Part shown: positions 1 to 8,133 of the stretch, piece by piece
Numbering within the stretch: the stretch's first letter is position 1
Layout of the letters: each line of letters opens with the position of its first letter
Assembly: GCF_004340965.1 (NCBI RefSeq)
Contig: NZ_SLYA01000002.1
Location: forward strand, 682,001-746,000
From: Sphingomonas sp. PP-CE-1A-559
GTDB lineage: Bacteria > Pseudomonadota > Alphaproteobacteria > Sphingomonadales > Sphingomonadaceae
Direction of reading: 5' to 3'
Length of the DNA stretch: 64,000 nt
Made by a program: the position numbers and the translations under genes
The notes under the pieces: generated by a model
Seen by the model: only the letters and a program-made list of their open reading frames with translations
Databases searched by the model: none
Told to the model about the DNA's origin: nothing

Positions 1-821
1 GCGTCGGCGATCGAGCGGACCTGATCGGTGCGGGCAGTCATCGTCGGGCCGCCATCGAAGATGTCGACGTAATTCTCGAACGCAAAGCCTTCGTTCTCCA
101 GCATTCGCATCGCCGCGCGGCCCGAGGGATGCGGCAGGCCGATAGCCGCGCGTGCGGTCTCGGTCAGCATCGCAGTGTAGATCGGGTGCTTGGGCATCAG
201 GTCGGCGATGAACTGGTGACCGTTGATGGCATTGAACTGGTCCGCGTCCTGGAAATTCATCCCGAAGAAGCGGCCTGCGAGGCCGTCCCAGAACGGCGAG
301 CCGCCTGCCTCGTCGATGACGCCGCGCAGTTCGGCGAGGATCCGGTCGGCAAAACGCGCGCGGTGCATCTTGATGAAGAGGTAGCGGCTGCGCGCGAGCA
401 ACAGGCCAAGGCCGCCAGCGCGTTCGCCGGGATGGAGGAACAGCCCGCCGACCTCGCTTGCGCCTTCCAGATCGGTGGCGAGCGTGAGCATGTCGGCGCG
501 GAAGGTTCGGTTCAACTCGCGGCTATGCTGCGTGAGCTGGCCGATCCGGTAGCTGTAGAAGGGGTAACTCTGGCCCACCTGCGTGAAGATCTGGCAGGTG
601 CCGCGGACTTCCTTCGTCTCGATGTTCTCGAGGATCAGCACGAACAGCTCGTCCTGGACCGGGCCATCGGTGCGCGCGAAGGCGGCGTGGCTGCGTTCGA
701 GCTTGGCGGTGAGCGCACGACGATCGGGCGGCAAATTGGTGAAGCCGCCGCCGGTCAGCTTGGCCATTTCATAGAGGTGCTGAAGGTCGTCGTCGACCGC
801 AGCGCGGATCCTGAAGCTCAC
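1..821 (-). CDS. astA: Arginine N-succinyltransferase AstA (3' end cut by window)
   Basis: Reading the minus strand from a GTG at 821 gives a protein starting VSFRIRAAVDDDLQHLYEMA and continuing through KLTGGGFTNLPPD, LILENIETKEVRGTCQIF and VGGLFLHPGERAGGLGLLL, the typical start and acyl-CoA-binding region of AstA. The enzyme transfers succinyl from succinyl-CoA to arginine, the first step of the arginine succinyltransferase catabolic pathway in the cytoplasm. The GTG overlaps the stop of the upstream hydrolase as GTGA, so the two are probably translationally coupled. About 273 residues are visible; the C-terminus lies off the window edge. The other ast genes are not in view, so a complete pathway is inferred only. 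Confidence 0.88.
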   Translation of the reverse strand, partial: MSFRIRAAVDDDLQHLYEMAKLTGGGFTNLPPDRRALTAKLERSHAAFARTDGPVQDELFVLILENIETKEVRGTCQIFTQVGQSYPFYSYRIGQLTQHSRELNRTFRADMLTLATDLEGASEVGGLFLHPGERAGGLGLLLARSRYLFIKMHRARFADRILAELRGVIDEAGGSPFWDGLAGRFFGMNFQDADQFNAINGHQFIADLMPKHPIYTAMLTETARAAIGLPHPSGRAAMRMLENEGFAFENYVDIFDGGPTMTARTDQVRSIAD

Positions 822-2023
822 AAGCGGCCCTCCGCGATACGCAATATGGTGACCGCCGACAGCGCCGCGCGCTCGGCGAGGCTGTCGGGGATCATGAATT
901 CGTCGGTCGAATGGATCGCGCCGCCGCGGACCCCCATCGTATCGACGACCGGTACGCCGGCGGCGGCGATGTTGTTGCCGTCGCAGACGCCGCCGGTGGC
1001 TTTCCAGGCGATGTCGAGACCGAGGTCCGCGCCCGATGTCTTGACGAGATCGAACAGTCGCGCCGCGCCGTCGTCGATCGGTTTGGGTGGGCGGTTGAAG
1101 CTACCATGGACCTCGATGCGGACGTCGTGCTCGGCAGCGACCATCGCGATCGCAGAGTCGATGTGAGACTGCGCCCGCGCGATGTCGTCGAGCGTGGCAG
1201 GGCGGAAGTTGATGCGGAGGATGGCGAGGTCGGGGACGACGTTGTTCGGGCCACCGCCCTCGATCCGCGCCGGGTTCACCGCGAGACGCGGGCCGCGGAC
1301 CTTCGACAGCCGTACCGCGATGTCGGCGGCCGCGACGAGCGCGTTGCGGCCGTCCTCGGGGTTGCGGCCGGCGTGCGCGCTGCGACCGTGGACGATGATC
1401 GAGAAGTTGCCCGTACCGCCGCGTGCGCCGGCGAGCGTGCCGTCGGCGAGCGCGGGTTCGTAGGTCAGCGCGGCGACCTTGCCATGCGCGGCGCGGGCGA
1501 GCAGCCCGGCGGAAGAGAAGGAGCCGGTTTCCTCGTCCGAGTTGATGACGACGTCATAGCCGATCCGCGCGGCGAGGGGGCTGGCCTCGACCGCCTGAAG
1601 TGCGGCAAGCATCACCGCCAGCCCGCCCTTCATGTCCGCGACGCCGGGGCCGTTCAGTCGGCCGTCGTCGAGCCATTGCAGAGACTGGAACGCGTGATCG
1701 ACCGGGTAGACCGTGTCCATATGGCCCGTGAACAGCATACGGACGGGCGCGTCGGGACGCACGACGAGGTGCAAGTGCTTGCCGTGCTCGATAGCAGAGA
1801 CCACGCCGTCCGCGCCGACATTGTCGACAGGTGTTGGCTCGACCAGCGTGATCTCGCCCGGCAGGCTCGCGAACGCGTCGCCGAGCAATCCGGCCATCGC
1901 CGCCAACCCGGCAAGGTTGCGCGTGCCGCTGTTGACGGCCGCCCATGCCTCGACCTGCGCCAGCATCGGTGCAGCGCCCGCCGTGTCGACGGCATCGCGC
2001 TCTATCGGTGAAAGTCCCCTCAT
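818..2023 (-). CDS. M20-family metallohydrolase next to astA
   Basis: This 401-residue protein has the M20 peptidase/deacylase layout. The first metal-ligand motif is GHMDTVYP (His101, Asp103), then GPGVADMKGG (Asp130), and the catalytic pair is in NSDEETGSFSS (Glu164, Glu165). GTGNFSIIVHGRSAHAGRNPEDG marks the lid/dimerisation domain. M20 enzymes use two zinc ions to hydrolyse amide bonds of N-acyl amino acids or peptides (acetylornithine deacetylase, carboxypeptidase G2). No signal peptide is seen, so it is probably cytoplasmic. It overlaps astA by four bases, which suggests a role in the same arginine route, perhaps on a succinylated or acylated intermediate. The substrate is not known. 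ATG at 2023 is chosen over an adjacent GTG at 2026 because AGGG lies seven bases upstream. Confidence 0.85.
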   Translation of the reverse strand: MRGLSPIERDAVDTAGAAPMLAQVEAWAAVNSGTRNLAGLAAMAGLLGDAFASLPGEITLVEPTPVDNVGADGVVSAIEHGKHLHLVVRPDAPVRMLFTGHMDTVYPVDHAFQSLQWLDDGRLNGPGVADMKGGLAVMLAALQAVEASPLAARIGYDVVINSDEETGSFSSAGLLARAAHGKVAALTYEPALADGTLAGARGGTGNFSIIVHGRSAHAGRNPEDGRNALVAAADIAVRLSKVRGPRLAVNPARIEGGGPNNVVPDLAILRINFRPATLDDIARAQSHIDSAIAMVAAEHDVRIEVHGSFNRPPKPIDDGAARLFDLVKTSGADLGLDIAWKATGGVCDGNNIAAAGVPVVDTMGVRGGAIHSTDEFMIPDSLAERAALSAVTILRIAEGRL

Positions 2024-2063
2024 CACGCGACCCTAGCGAGGCCGGGCGCGTGTGGGAACAGCG

Positions 2064-2966
2064 TCAGAAGCTGTAGACCAGGGACGCGCGGCTGGTGGTG
2101 TCGGTCGAGACCGAGCCGACCGGCGGCTCGCTTTCATACTGGACGCTGTACGACAAGGCTGCGGAAAGCGGCCCGATCAGTTTGGCGTTCAGCGATGTCG
2201 TGCCGCTGAGCGTGCTGTTGTAGCGCTGGACATAGGCGGAAGCGACCTGGCTGACCGACAGGCCGCTCAGAATCCGCACGCTGAAATTCGCCGTGCCACG
2301 CGCGGCGATGCTGCTCTGCTCGGTATCGTCAGTAAATTCGGTGTAGCGATACGCCGGCCCGAGTTCGAGATCGAGCTTGGTCCCTGCGGTCTTGATTACG
2401 CTGTAGCCGGCACCGACCGAGGTCGAATAGCGGTTGAAATAGCCGAGGAACCGATCGCCTTCATATTGGGCGACGCCGTAGATATAGGCGCGGTCGTCGA
2501 TCTTGTAGTTGGGCTCGTACGAGGCGAGGTAATGCTCGCGTGTCGTGATGTTCTGGTTCGACTGATAGTCCGCCTGCGCATGGAATTTCTGGCGCCAGCG
2601 AAGACCTTCGCGGTTGAGGTCGAGCACCGCGGTGCCGCCCGCCGTATCGGAATTGCCTGTCGTCAGATACCCGCCGACCTCGGCCTTGCCGCTCCACAGG
2701 TCGAGGAAGCTGGCTTGGCGAATGACCTGCGTGCGCTGCGCTGCACGGTCGGCTTTCCACTTTTCGGCGATCGCCAGCACCGCGTCGCCGCTGAGAGGAT
2801 CCGCGGCGCGCGCGTATTTGGCGATCGTGTTGACGTCCGCTTCGTTCCCCGCCTCCAGCGCTGCGTCGAGCATCGCGCGGATCGTCTCGGGGATCATCAC
2901 CGACTGCGGGTCGGGCGCGTTCGCCAGCAGCAGCGGGGCGAGCAGAAGAGGGGCTAAGCGGCGCAC
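2064..2966 (-). CDS. DUF481 outer-membrane beta-barrel protein
   Basis: The 300-residue product starts with a short hydrophobic signal (MRRLAPLLLAPLLLANA). A helical region of about 80 residues follows, then a DUF481 (YdiY-like) barrel from about residue 90: KAEVGGYLTTGNSDT, LNREGLRWRQKFHAQADYQ, EHYLASYEPNYKIDDRAYIYG, and a closing strand ASLVYSF with a terminal Phe, the usual signal for BAM-dependent insertion. The function of this family is not established. GTG at 2966 is the start; GGA about eight bases upstream is a weak ribosome site. It lies 40 bases upstream of the M20 hydrolase on the same strand, so it may be co-transcribed with it, though a functional link is not evident. Confidence 0.85.
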   Translation of the reverse strand: MRRLAPLLLAPLLLANAPDPQSVMIPETIRAMLDAALEAGNEADVNTIAKYARAADPLSGDAVLAIAEKWKADRAAQRTQVIRQASFLDLWSGKAEVGGYLTTGNSDTAGGTAVLDLNREGLRWRQKFHAQADYQSNQNITTREHYLASYEPNYKIDDRAYIYGVAQYEGDRFLGYFNRYSTSVGAGYSVIKTAGTKLDLELGPAYRYTEFTDDTEQSSIAARGTANFSVRILSGLSVSQVASAYVQRYNSTLSGTTSLNAKLIGPLSAALSYSVQYESEPPVGSVSTDTTSRASLVYSF

Positions 2967-3005
2967 AGCCGTTCCGTAACGGCAGCGTGACGGAATGGGA
3001 ACTGT

Positions 3006-3500
3006 TCAGCGTGTCGAGGTTGCGCCGAGATGTGGCGCGAAGGCGGCGAGTACCTGTTCGTAGAGCGCCTTCTTGAACGGCACGATCAGCCGCGGCAGGT
3101 CGGCGGGATCGCTCCAGCGCCATGCACGGAACTCCTCGTGGTCGGTGGCGATGTTGACGTCCGCGTCGGTGCCGAGGAAGCGGTACAGGAACCAGCGCTG
3201 TGTCTGGCCGCGCCATTTGCCCTTCCACACTTTCCCCAGCAATTCGGGGGGAAGGTCGTAGACGAATTCGCCGGGCGCTTCGGCGATCAGTTCGACCTTG
3301 TCCGGCATGACGCCGGTTTCTTCGCCCAGCTCGCGCAGTGCGGCGGCTTCGGCGTCTTCGCCGGGGTCGATCCCACCCTGCGGCATCTGCCATGCCTCCA
3401 GCGGCGAATCGTTGCGCTGACCGACGAAGATCTTCCCCTGCGCGTTCATGAGCATGATGCCGGCGCAGGGACGGTAGGGCAGGGTCGAAACGTCGGTCAA
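3006..3500 (-). CDS. rppH: RNA pyrophosphohydrolase RppH (Nudix)
   Basis: The 164-residue protein carries a perfect Nudix box at residues 42-64 ([20 protein letters not shown] then TGV), matching GX5EX7REUXEEXGU. It begins with the RppH-type [23 protein letters not shown] and WQMPQGGI. RppH converts the 5'-triphosphate of mRNA to monophosphate and so triggers RNase E decay; plant and alphaproteobacterial relatives also cleave diadenosine polyphosphates. The start is an uncommon TTG at 3500 with GGAG eight bases upstream, and no better ATG is available without losing the conserved N-terminus. The gene is divergent from the histone deacetylase family gene at 3575. Confidence 0.93.
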   Translation of the reverse strand: MTDVSTLPYRPCAGIMLMNAQGKIFVGQRNDSPLEAWQMPQGGIDPGEDAEAAALRELGEETGVMPDKVELIAEAPGEFVYDLPPELLGKVWKGKWRGQTQRWFLYRFLGTDADVNIATDHEEFRAWRWSDPADLPRLIVPFKKALYEQVLAAFAPHLGATSTR

Positions 3501-3574
3501 AATAATCTCCGCAACGCAGGTGCTTGGGACTCGGGGAACTTGGGGGTCGGCAGGCGCGCTCCTACCTACGGAGC

Positions 3575-4477
3575 ATGATCCATGTCGTCCACCATCCCGA
3601 CTATGTCACCCCCGCGCCGGCGCGCTCGACCTATCGCTGGAACAAGAACGGGCTGATCCGCGACCTTCTGCTCGAAAAGGGCGATGCGGTGGCGTGGCAC
3701 TGCGCCGAGACGATTCCGACCGCGTGGTTGGAGGCGGTGCATGACGAGGATTACGTCGCCGAGGTGCTCTGCGCGGAGGTGCCGAAGGAGAAGGAGCGGC
3801 GGATTGGCTTCCCAGTAACGGCGGCGGTGGCGTCGCGCGCGGCGATCGTGCCGCACGGGACGTGGCTTGCGGCATGTCTCGCGCTGGAACACGGGTTCGC
3901 GGCGAATACCGCAGGCGGGAGCCATCATGCGCTGGCGAACACCGGCGCCGGGTTTTGCGTGTTCAACGATCTGGCGGTGGCGGCGGCGCGGCTGATCGAC
4001 GAGGGGCGGGTGGCGCGCGTCCTCGTCGTCGATTGCGATGTGCATCAGGGCGACGGGACCGCGGCGTTGCTCGCGGGGCGGCCGGAGATCGCGACCTATT
4101 CGATCCATGCGGAGAAGAATTTTCCGGTGCGAAAGGCGCGATCGACGCTCGACGTTCCGTTGCCGGACAAGGTCGGCGACGCGGCGTATCTGGCGACGCT
4201 GGAGTCGACCCTGGTGCCGTTGCTCGACGAGTTCCGGCCGGAGCTGATCCTGTATCAGGCTGGCGTGGATCCGTTCGAGGGCGATCGGCTCGGGCGATTG
4301 GCGCTGACCTTGGACGGTCTGGCTCGACGGGAACGGCTTGTCGCTGGCCTTGCGATCGCGCGCGGCGTCCCCCTCGCGAGTACGGTCGGCGGGGGCTACG
4401 GCGACGATGCGCTCGCGATCGCCGAGCGGCACGTGGCGGCGATCATGACGCTGGGGGAAACTTTCGCAGCGGCGTGA
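3575..4477 (+). CDS. Histone deacetylase-family (acetoin utilisation-like) deacetylase
   Basis: This 300-residue protein has the arginase/deacetylase fold signatures. The His pair is at 117-118 (GGSHHAL), the zinc ligands are Asp155 and His157 in [10 protein letters not shown], and the third ligand is Asp232 in [19 protein letters not shown] (Tyr275) occupies the place of the transition-state tyrosine. Bacterial members deacetylate acetyl-lysine, acetylpolyamines or other acyl amides; the substrate here is not known. ATG at 3575 matches the family start ([11 protein letters not shown]), although the nearby GGAG is only one base away, so translation initiation may be weak or a non-ATG codon upstream may be used. 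Photolyase follows 33 bases later on the same strand. Confidence 0.9.
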   Translation: MIHVVHHPDYVTPAPARSTYRWNKNGLIRDLLLEKGDAVAWHCAETIPTAWLEAVHDEDYVAEVLCAEVPKEKERRIGFPVTAAVASRAAIVPHGTWLAACLALEHGFAANTAGGSHHALANTGAGFCVFNDLAVAAARLIDEGRVARVLVVDCDVHQGDGTAALLAGRPEIATYSIHAEKNFPVRKARSTLDVPLPDKVGDAAYLATLESTLVPLLDEFRPELILYQAGVDPFEGDRLGRLALTLDGLARRERLVAGLAIARGVPLASTVGGGYGDDALAIAERHVAAIMTLGETFAAA

Positions 4478-4510
4478 TGCTGGATCGCGGCTTGCTGCGT
4501 TGGGGATGCG

Positions 4511-5872
4511 ATGACGACACCTGTTCTTCTCTGGCTGCGCCAGGACCTCCGCCTTCATGACCAACCCGCGCTGATCGCCGCCGCGCATGCCGGGCCGGTG
4601 ATCCCGGTCTATGTGCTCGACGACGACGCGCCGGGGAAATGGACGATGGGCGGCGCCCAGCGGTGGTGGCTGCACCATACGCTCGACTCGTTTGCCAAGT
4701 CGTTGGAGGACAAGGGGTCGAAGCTGGTCCTGCGACGCGGCGATGCGGTCGAAGTGCTGACGGCGCTGATGGAGGAAACCGGTGCCGAGCAGGTGCACGC
4801 GATCCGGCATTACGAGCCTTGGTGGCGGAAGGCCGAAGCAGCGCTTGGCGATCGGCTGTGCCTGCATGACGGCAACCACCTTGCCCGCGTCGAGGATGTG
4901 AAGACGGGGTCGGGCGGGCAGTTCAAGGTCTATTCCTCGTTCTGGAAGGCGCTGAACCAGATGATGCCGCCCGGCAATCCCGAGCCGGCGCCGCGGACGA
5001 TTCCGGCGCCATCGAAATGGCCGAAGAGCGAGGCGCTGGCGGAGTGGGATCTGCTGCCGACCAAGCCGGACTGGTCGACGGGGTTCGGCGACTGGACGCC
5101 GGGCGAGGCTCAGGCGTTGAAGAACGCGAAGGCGATGGCGCCGATCGTCGAGGCGTATGACGTCGACCGCAACATACCGTCGGTCGAGGGCACCTCGCGC
5201 CTTTCGCCGCATCTCCATTTCGGCGAGATCTCACCGCGTGCGGTGTGGCACGCGGTCGATGGACACGGCGACGCGACGACGTTCCGCAAGGAACTGGCGT
5301 GGCGCGATTTCACCGATGGCGTCGTCCTGACGATGCCGGAGTACGGCGATACGAACGGGCGGCCGAAGTTCGACAAGCTGCCCTGGCGCTCGGGCAAGGA
5401 GGCCGACGCGGACCTGAAGGCGTGGCAGGAGGGCAGGACCGGCTATCCGATCGTCGATGCCGGGATGCGCCAGCTTTGGGCGACCGGATGGATGCACAAC
5501 CGCGTGCGGATGATCACGGCGAGCTTCCTGGTGAAGCATCTGCTGATCGACTGGCGCGAGGGGGAGCGCTGGTTCTGGGACTGCCTCGTCGATGCGGATT
5601 ACGGGAATAACTCGGTGAACTGGCAATGGGTGGCGGGGACCGGGGTGGATTCGAACATGTTCGGGCGGATCATGGCCCCGCTGACGCAGTCGGAGAAGTT
5701 CGATGCGAGTGACTATATCCGCGAGTGGGTGCCGGAACTGGCGAAGGTAACCGGCGAAGCGATCCATGATCCGGACGAGTCGGGCTGCCGGCCGAAGGCG
5801 TATCCGGCCAAAATCGTCGGCCACCGCGAAGGGCGGGAGCGGGCGCTCGAGGCTGGGCGGCACGCGCGCTAG
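4511..5872 (+). CDS. phrB: Deoxyribodipyrimidine photo-lyase
   Basis: The 453-residue protein has an N-terminal antenna domain (LLWLRQDLRLHDQPALIAA, IPVYVLDDDAPGKWTMGGA) and a C-terminal FAD-binding helical domain. Visible FAD and DNA-lesion motifs are EGTSRLSPHLHFGEISPRAV, TFRKELAWRDF, GRTGYPIVDAGMRQLWATGW, MHNRVRMITASFLVKHLLIDW and DYGNNSVNWQWVAGTG. It uses blue or near-UV light to split cyclobutane pyrimidine dimers. Length and motifs fit a class I CPD photolyase. It lies directly downstream of the deacetylase-family gene, with which it may share a transcript; co-function is not established. Confidence 0.94.
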   Translation: MTTPVLLWLRQDLRLHDQPALIAAAHAGPVIPVYVLDDDAPGKWTMGGAQRWWLHHTLDSFAKSLEDKGSKLVLRRGDAVEVLTALMEETGAEQVHAIRHYEPWWRKAEAALGDRLCLHDGNHLARVEDVKTGSGGQFKVYSSFWKALNQMMPPGNPEPAPRTIPAPSKWPKSEALAEWDLLPTKPDWSTGFGDWTPGEAQALKNAKAMAPIVEAYDVDRNIPSVEGTSRLSPHLHFGEISPRAVWHAVDGHGDATTFRKELAWRDFTDGVVLTMPEYGDTNGRPKFDKLPWRSGKEADADLKAWQEGRTGYPIVDAGMRQLWATGWMHNRVRMITASFLVKHLLIDWREGERWFWDCLVDADYGNNSVNWQWVAGTGVDSNMFGRIMAPLTQSEKFDASDYIREWVPELAKVTGEAIHDPDESGCRPKAYPAKIVGHREGRERALEAGRHAR

Positions 5873-5881
5873 GGTTGATTC

Positions 5882-5993
5882 TTCTCCCCTTCCTGGAAGG
5901 GAGGGGTTGGGGGTGGGTCGGGTTCCGCTTGGTCGACGGTCGTTGGCTCGAACCGGCCTACCCACCCCCGGCCCCTCCCTTTCAGGGAGGGGA
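5882..5993. repeat. REPIN-like palindromic repeat, family A
   Basis: Two small hairpins (CCCCTTCCTGGAAGGGAGGGG and its inverted partner ending in CCCTCCCTTTCAGGGAGGGG) flank an inner inverted segment, GGGGGTGGGTCGG against CCTACCCACCCCCGG. The whole 112-base unit can therefore fold into one long hairpin. It fills most of the gap between phrB and the methyltransferase gene. Similar units lie at 12864, 30631, 40043, 42250, 49713 and 63168. Confidence 0.85.
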
Positions 5994-6080
5994 GCGCGTT
6001 GTGGCCTTGGATCGCGTTCCAACCGGTACGACGTGGACGCCTCTTTCCTAGCCGCCGCCCGTGTTGCATGGAGCGCCGCG

Positions 6081-7325
6081 ATGACCGCCGTTCCCGCTTT
6101 CGACGATGTGCCCGCCGCGCAGGTTTCCCCGGTCGCGCGTCTCCTCGCGCCAATGTTTCACCGTCTGCTCGACCGGATCGACGCGGGGCTGGAGAGCGGT
6201 GGCATAGACGCGCACTTGCCCGACGGCACGCGGCGGCTGATCGGCGGACGGGCTCCGGGGCCTTTGCCCGTCGTGACTTTGCACCGCTGGCGCGCGCTGG
6301 TCCGTCTGGCGACCGCGGGATCGGTCGGCTGGTACGAGGGCTGGGCGGCAGGCGACTGGTCAAGCCCCGATCCGGTGCCGCTGTTCGACCTGTTCATGCG
6401 CAACCGCCGCTCGCTCGGGAGTTCGGCGCGGTCGGGCGGCGTGGTGCGGTTGGCTGCGCGCGCGTGGCACCGGATGCGGCGTAACGACCCGACTGGCTCG
6501 CGCAAGAACATCGCGGCGCATTACGACCTCGGCAACGACTTCTACGAGACGTGGCTCGACCCAAGCCTGACCTATTCGAGCGGGATCTTCTCCGAGCCGT
6601 TCGACGATGCCGAACCGCATGAGGCGGCGCAGGGGACCAAGCTGCGCGCAATCCTCGACCGGACTGGGGCGCGGGCGGGCGATACGATCCTGGAGATCGG
6701 CTGCGGTTGGGGATCGTTCGCCGAGATGGCGGCGCGTGCGGGGGTCGGCGTGCACGCACTGACGCTGTCGACCGAGCAGAAGCGGCAAGTCGACGACCGG
6801 ATCGCGGCGGCGGGGCTCGACGGCGTGCGTGTGGCGCTGACCGATTACCGCGACGTCACCGGCACGTATGACGCGGTCGCGAGCATCGAGATGGTCGAGG
6901 CGGTCGGCGAGGAATACTGGCCGGTGTATCTCGACGCGATCGCGCGCGCGCTGAAGCCGGGCGGGCGCGCGGCGTTGCAGTATATCTCGATCGATGATGC
7001 GATCTTCGATTCCTATTCGCGGAGTGTCGATTTCATCCAGCGTTACGTGTTTCCGGGCGGGATGCTGTTGTCCGAGCCGCGGTTTCGCGCGCTGTCGGAG
7101 GCGCGGGGGCTCGTGTGGGAGGACCGGCGTGGGTTCGGGCTGCATTATGCCGAGACGTTGCGGCGGTGGCGCGTGGCGTTCGATGCCGCGGTAGCGGAGG
7201 GGCGGTTGCCGGCGCGGTTCGATGCGCGGTTCGTAGCGTTGTGGCGCTACTATCTGATGTATTGCGAGGGCGGGTTTCTCGGCGGCGGGATCGATGTCGC
7301 GCAGGTTACGCTGGTGAAGCGGTAG
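6081..7325 (+). CDS. Cyclopropane-fatty-acyl-phospholipid synthase family methyltransferase
   Basis: The 414-residue protein matches the CFA synthase family. It has an N-terminal lipid-binding region, then SRKNIAAHYDLGNDFYETWL at about 140-159, LTYSSGIF, the SAM-binding loop ILEIGCGWGSFAEMAARAG from about 204, and EMVEAVGEEYWPVY. The C-terminus contains SVDFIQRYVFPGGMLLSEPR, DRRGFGLHYAETLRRW and LWRYYLMYCEGGF. The enzyme transfers a methylene group from SAM to cis double bonds of membrane lipid acyl chains, often in stationary phase or acid stress. ATG at 6081 with GGAG seven bases upstream is preferred; the open frame extends far upstream through the repeat, but that part is repeat-encoded and not conserved protein. 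Confidence 0.9.
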   Translation: MTAVPAFDDVPAAQVSPVARLLAPMFHRLLDRIDAGLESGGIDAHLPDGTRRLIGGRAPGPLPVVTLHRWRALVRLATAGSVGWYEGWAAGDWSSPDPVPLFDLFMRNRRSLGSSARSGGVVRLAARAWHRMRRNDPTGSRKNIAAHYDLGNDFYETWLDPSLTYSSGIFSEPFDDAEPHEAAQGTKLRAILDRTGARAGDTILEIGCGWGSFAEMAARAGVGVHALTLSTEQKRQVDDRIAAAGLDGVRVALTDYRDVTGTYDAVASIEMVEAVGEEYWPVYLDAIARALKPGGRAALQYISIDDAIFDSYSRSVDFIQRYVFPGGMLLSEPRFRALSEARGLVWEDRRGFGLHYAETLRRWRVAFDAAVAEGRLPARFDARFVALWRYYLMYCEGGFLGGGIDVAQVTLVKR

Positions 7326-7327
7326 TG

Positions 7328-7404
7328 TTTTCCTGCGAACGCAGGAGCCCAGGGTAACGGGGGGTGGCGATTGTGATCCTGGGCTCCTGCGTTCGCAGGA
7401 GAAC
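7328..7404. repeat. Palindromic repeat, family B, between convergent genes
   Basis: Left arm TCCTGCGAACGCAGGAGCCC and right arm GGGCTCCTGCGTTCGCAGGA are perfect inverted copies separated by about 33 bases, and each arm contains a small hairpin. The element fills the gap between the stops of the convergent methyltransferase and SDR genes, a position where it could act as a bidirectional terminator or RNA-stabilising structure. Confidence 0.8.
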
Positions 7405-7406
7405 GG

Positions 7407-8117
7407 TTAGCCGACCCGCTCGAAGTGACCGGCTTCAAAACCTTCGATTGCCAGCGCGACGATGCGATCGGCCACGACTGTCGGTTCCTTGACCGAGCTC
7501 GGATCCTCGCCCGGATAGGCGCGTGCGCGCATCTTGGTCCGCGTTGCGCCGGGATCGACGATCGCGGTACGGATAGCGCTGATCTCGGCCATCTCGTCGC
7601 CGTACGCGCCGAGCAGAGTCTCGAACGCCGCCTTCGACGCGCCGTAGAGGCCCCAATAGGCGCGGGGTTTGCGGCCGACGCTGGAGGTCACGCCGATCAC
7701 GCGGGCCGACTTCGCCTTCTTCAGCATCGTGTCGAACGCAGCGATCATGGCCGCCTGCGCGCTGACGTTGAGCGTCAGAACCTGCGCCATTTCCTTCGGA
7801 TCGATCGCCGGCACCGACGACAGCGAGCCGAGCATGCCGGCGTTGAGCACGAGGATGTCGAGCGCATCCCAGCGGTCGCCGATCGCCGTCGCCAGCCGCC
7901 CGATGGCTTCGCTCTCCGCCAAGTCGAGTGGTGCGATTGTCGCCGAGCCGCCGGCTGCGTGGATCGCCGCCTCGACTTCTTCGAGACCACCCGGCGTACG
8001 CGCCGTCAGGACGACGTGCGCACCCTTTGCCGCCAGCGCGACCGCGGTCGCGGCGCCAATGCCGCGGCTGGCACCAGTGACCAGCGCCAGCCGGCCTTCG
8101 AGAGGCTTGTCCGTCAT
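7407..8117 (-). CDS. Short-chain dehydrogenase/reductase (SDR)
   Basis: The 236-residue protein shows the classical SDR pattern: the nucleotide-binding TGASRGIGAATA near residue 15, LVLNAGMLGS (NAG motif), catalytic Ser in GVTSSVGR, and YGASK supplying Tyr and Lys. It is an NAD(P)-dependent oxidoreductase of unknown substrate. ATG at 8117 is preferred to the longer frame because GGAG lies just upstream and the glycine-rich loop then sits at the normal distance from the N-terminus. The gene starts 16 bases after the purF stop on the same strand, so it is probably co-transcribed with purF. The catalytic link to purine synthesis is not evident. Confidence 0.9.
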   Translation of the reverse strand: MTDKPLEGRLALVTGASRGIGAATAVALAAKGAHVVLTARTPGGLEEVEAAIHAAGGSATIAPLDLAESEAIGRLATAIGDRWDALDILVLNAGMLGSLSSVPAIDPKEMAQVLTLNVSAQAAMIAAFDTMLKKAKSARVIGVTSSVGRKPRAYWGLYGASKAAFETLLGAYGDEMAEISAIRTAIVDPGATRTKMRARAYPGEDPSSVKEPTVVADRIVALAIEGFEAGHFERVG

Positions 8118-8133
8118 ATCAGCTCCGCGAGTA

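Noticed and set aside
129..1166. 345-codon plus-strand open frame at the window start
   Set aside because: The minus strand encodes AstA and an M20 hydrolase with clear catalytic motifs; the plus translation looks like an antisense shadow.
3575..4477. Link of the deacetylase to acetoin utilisation or to chromatin
   Set aside because: The family name is historical; no acuA/acuB or histone-like gene is adjacent, so only the deacetylase fold is claimed.
5766..6080. N-terminal extension of the cyclopropane synthase frame
   Set aside because: These codons run through the end of phrB and the palindromic repeat and do not correspond to conserved family sequence.
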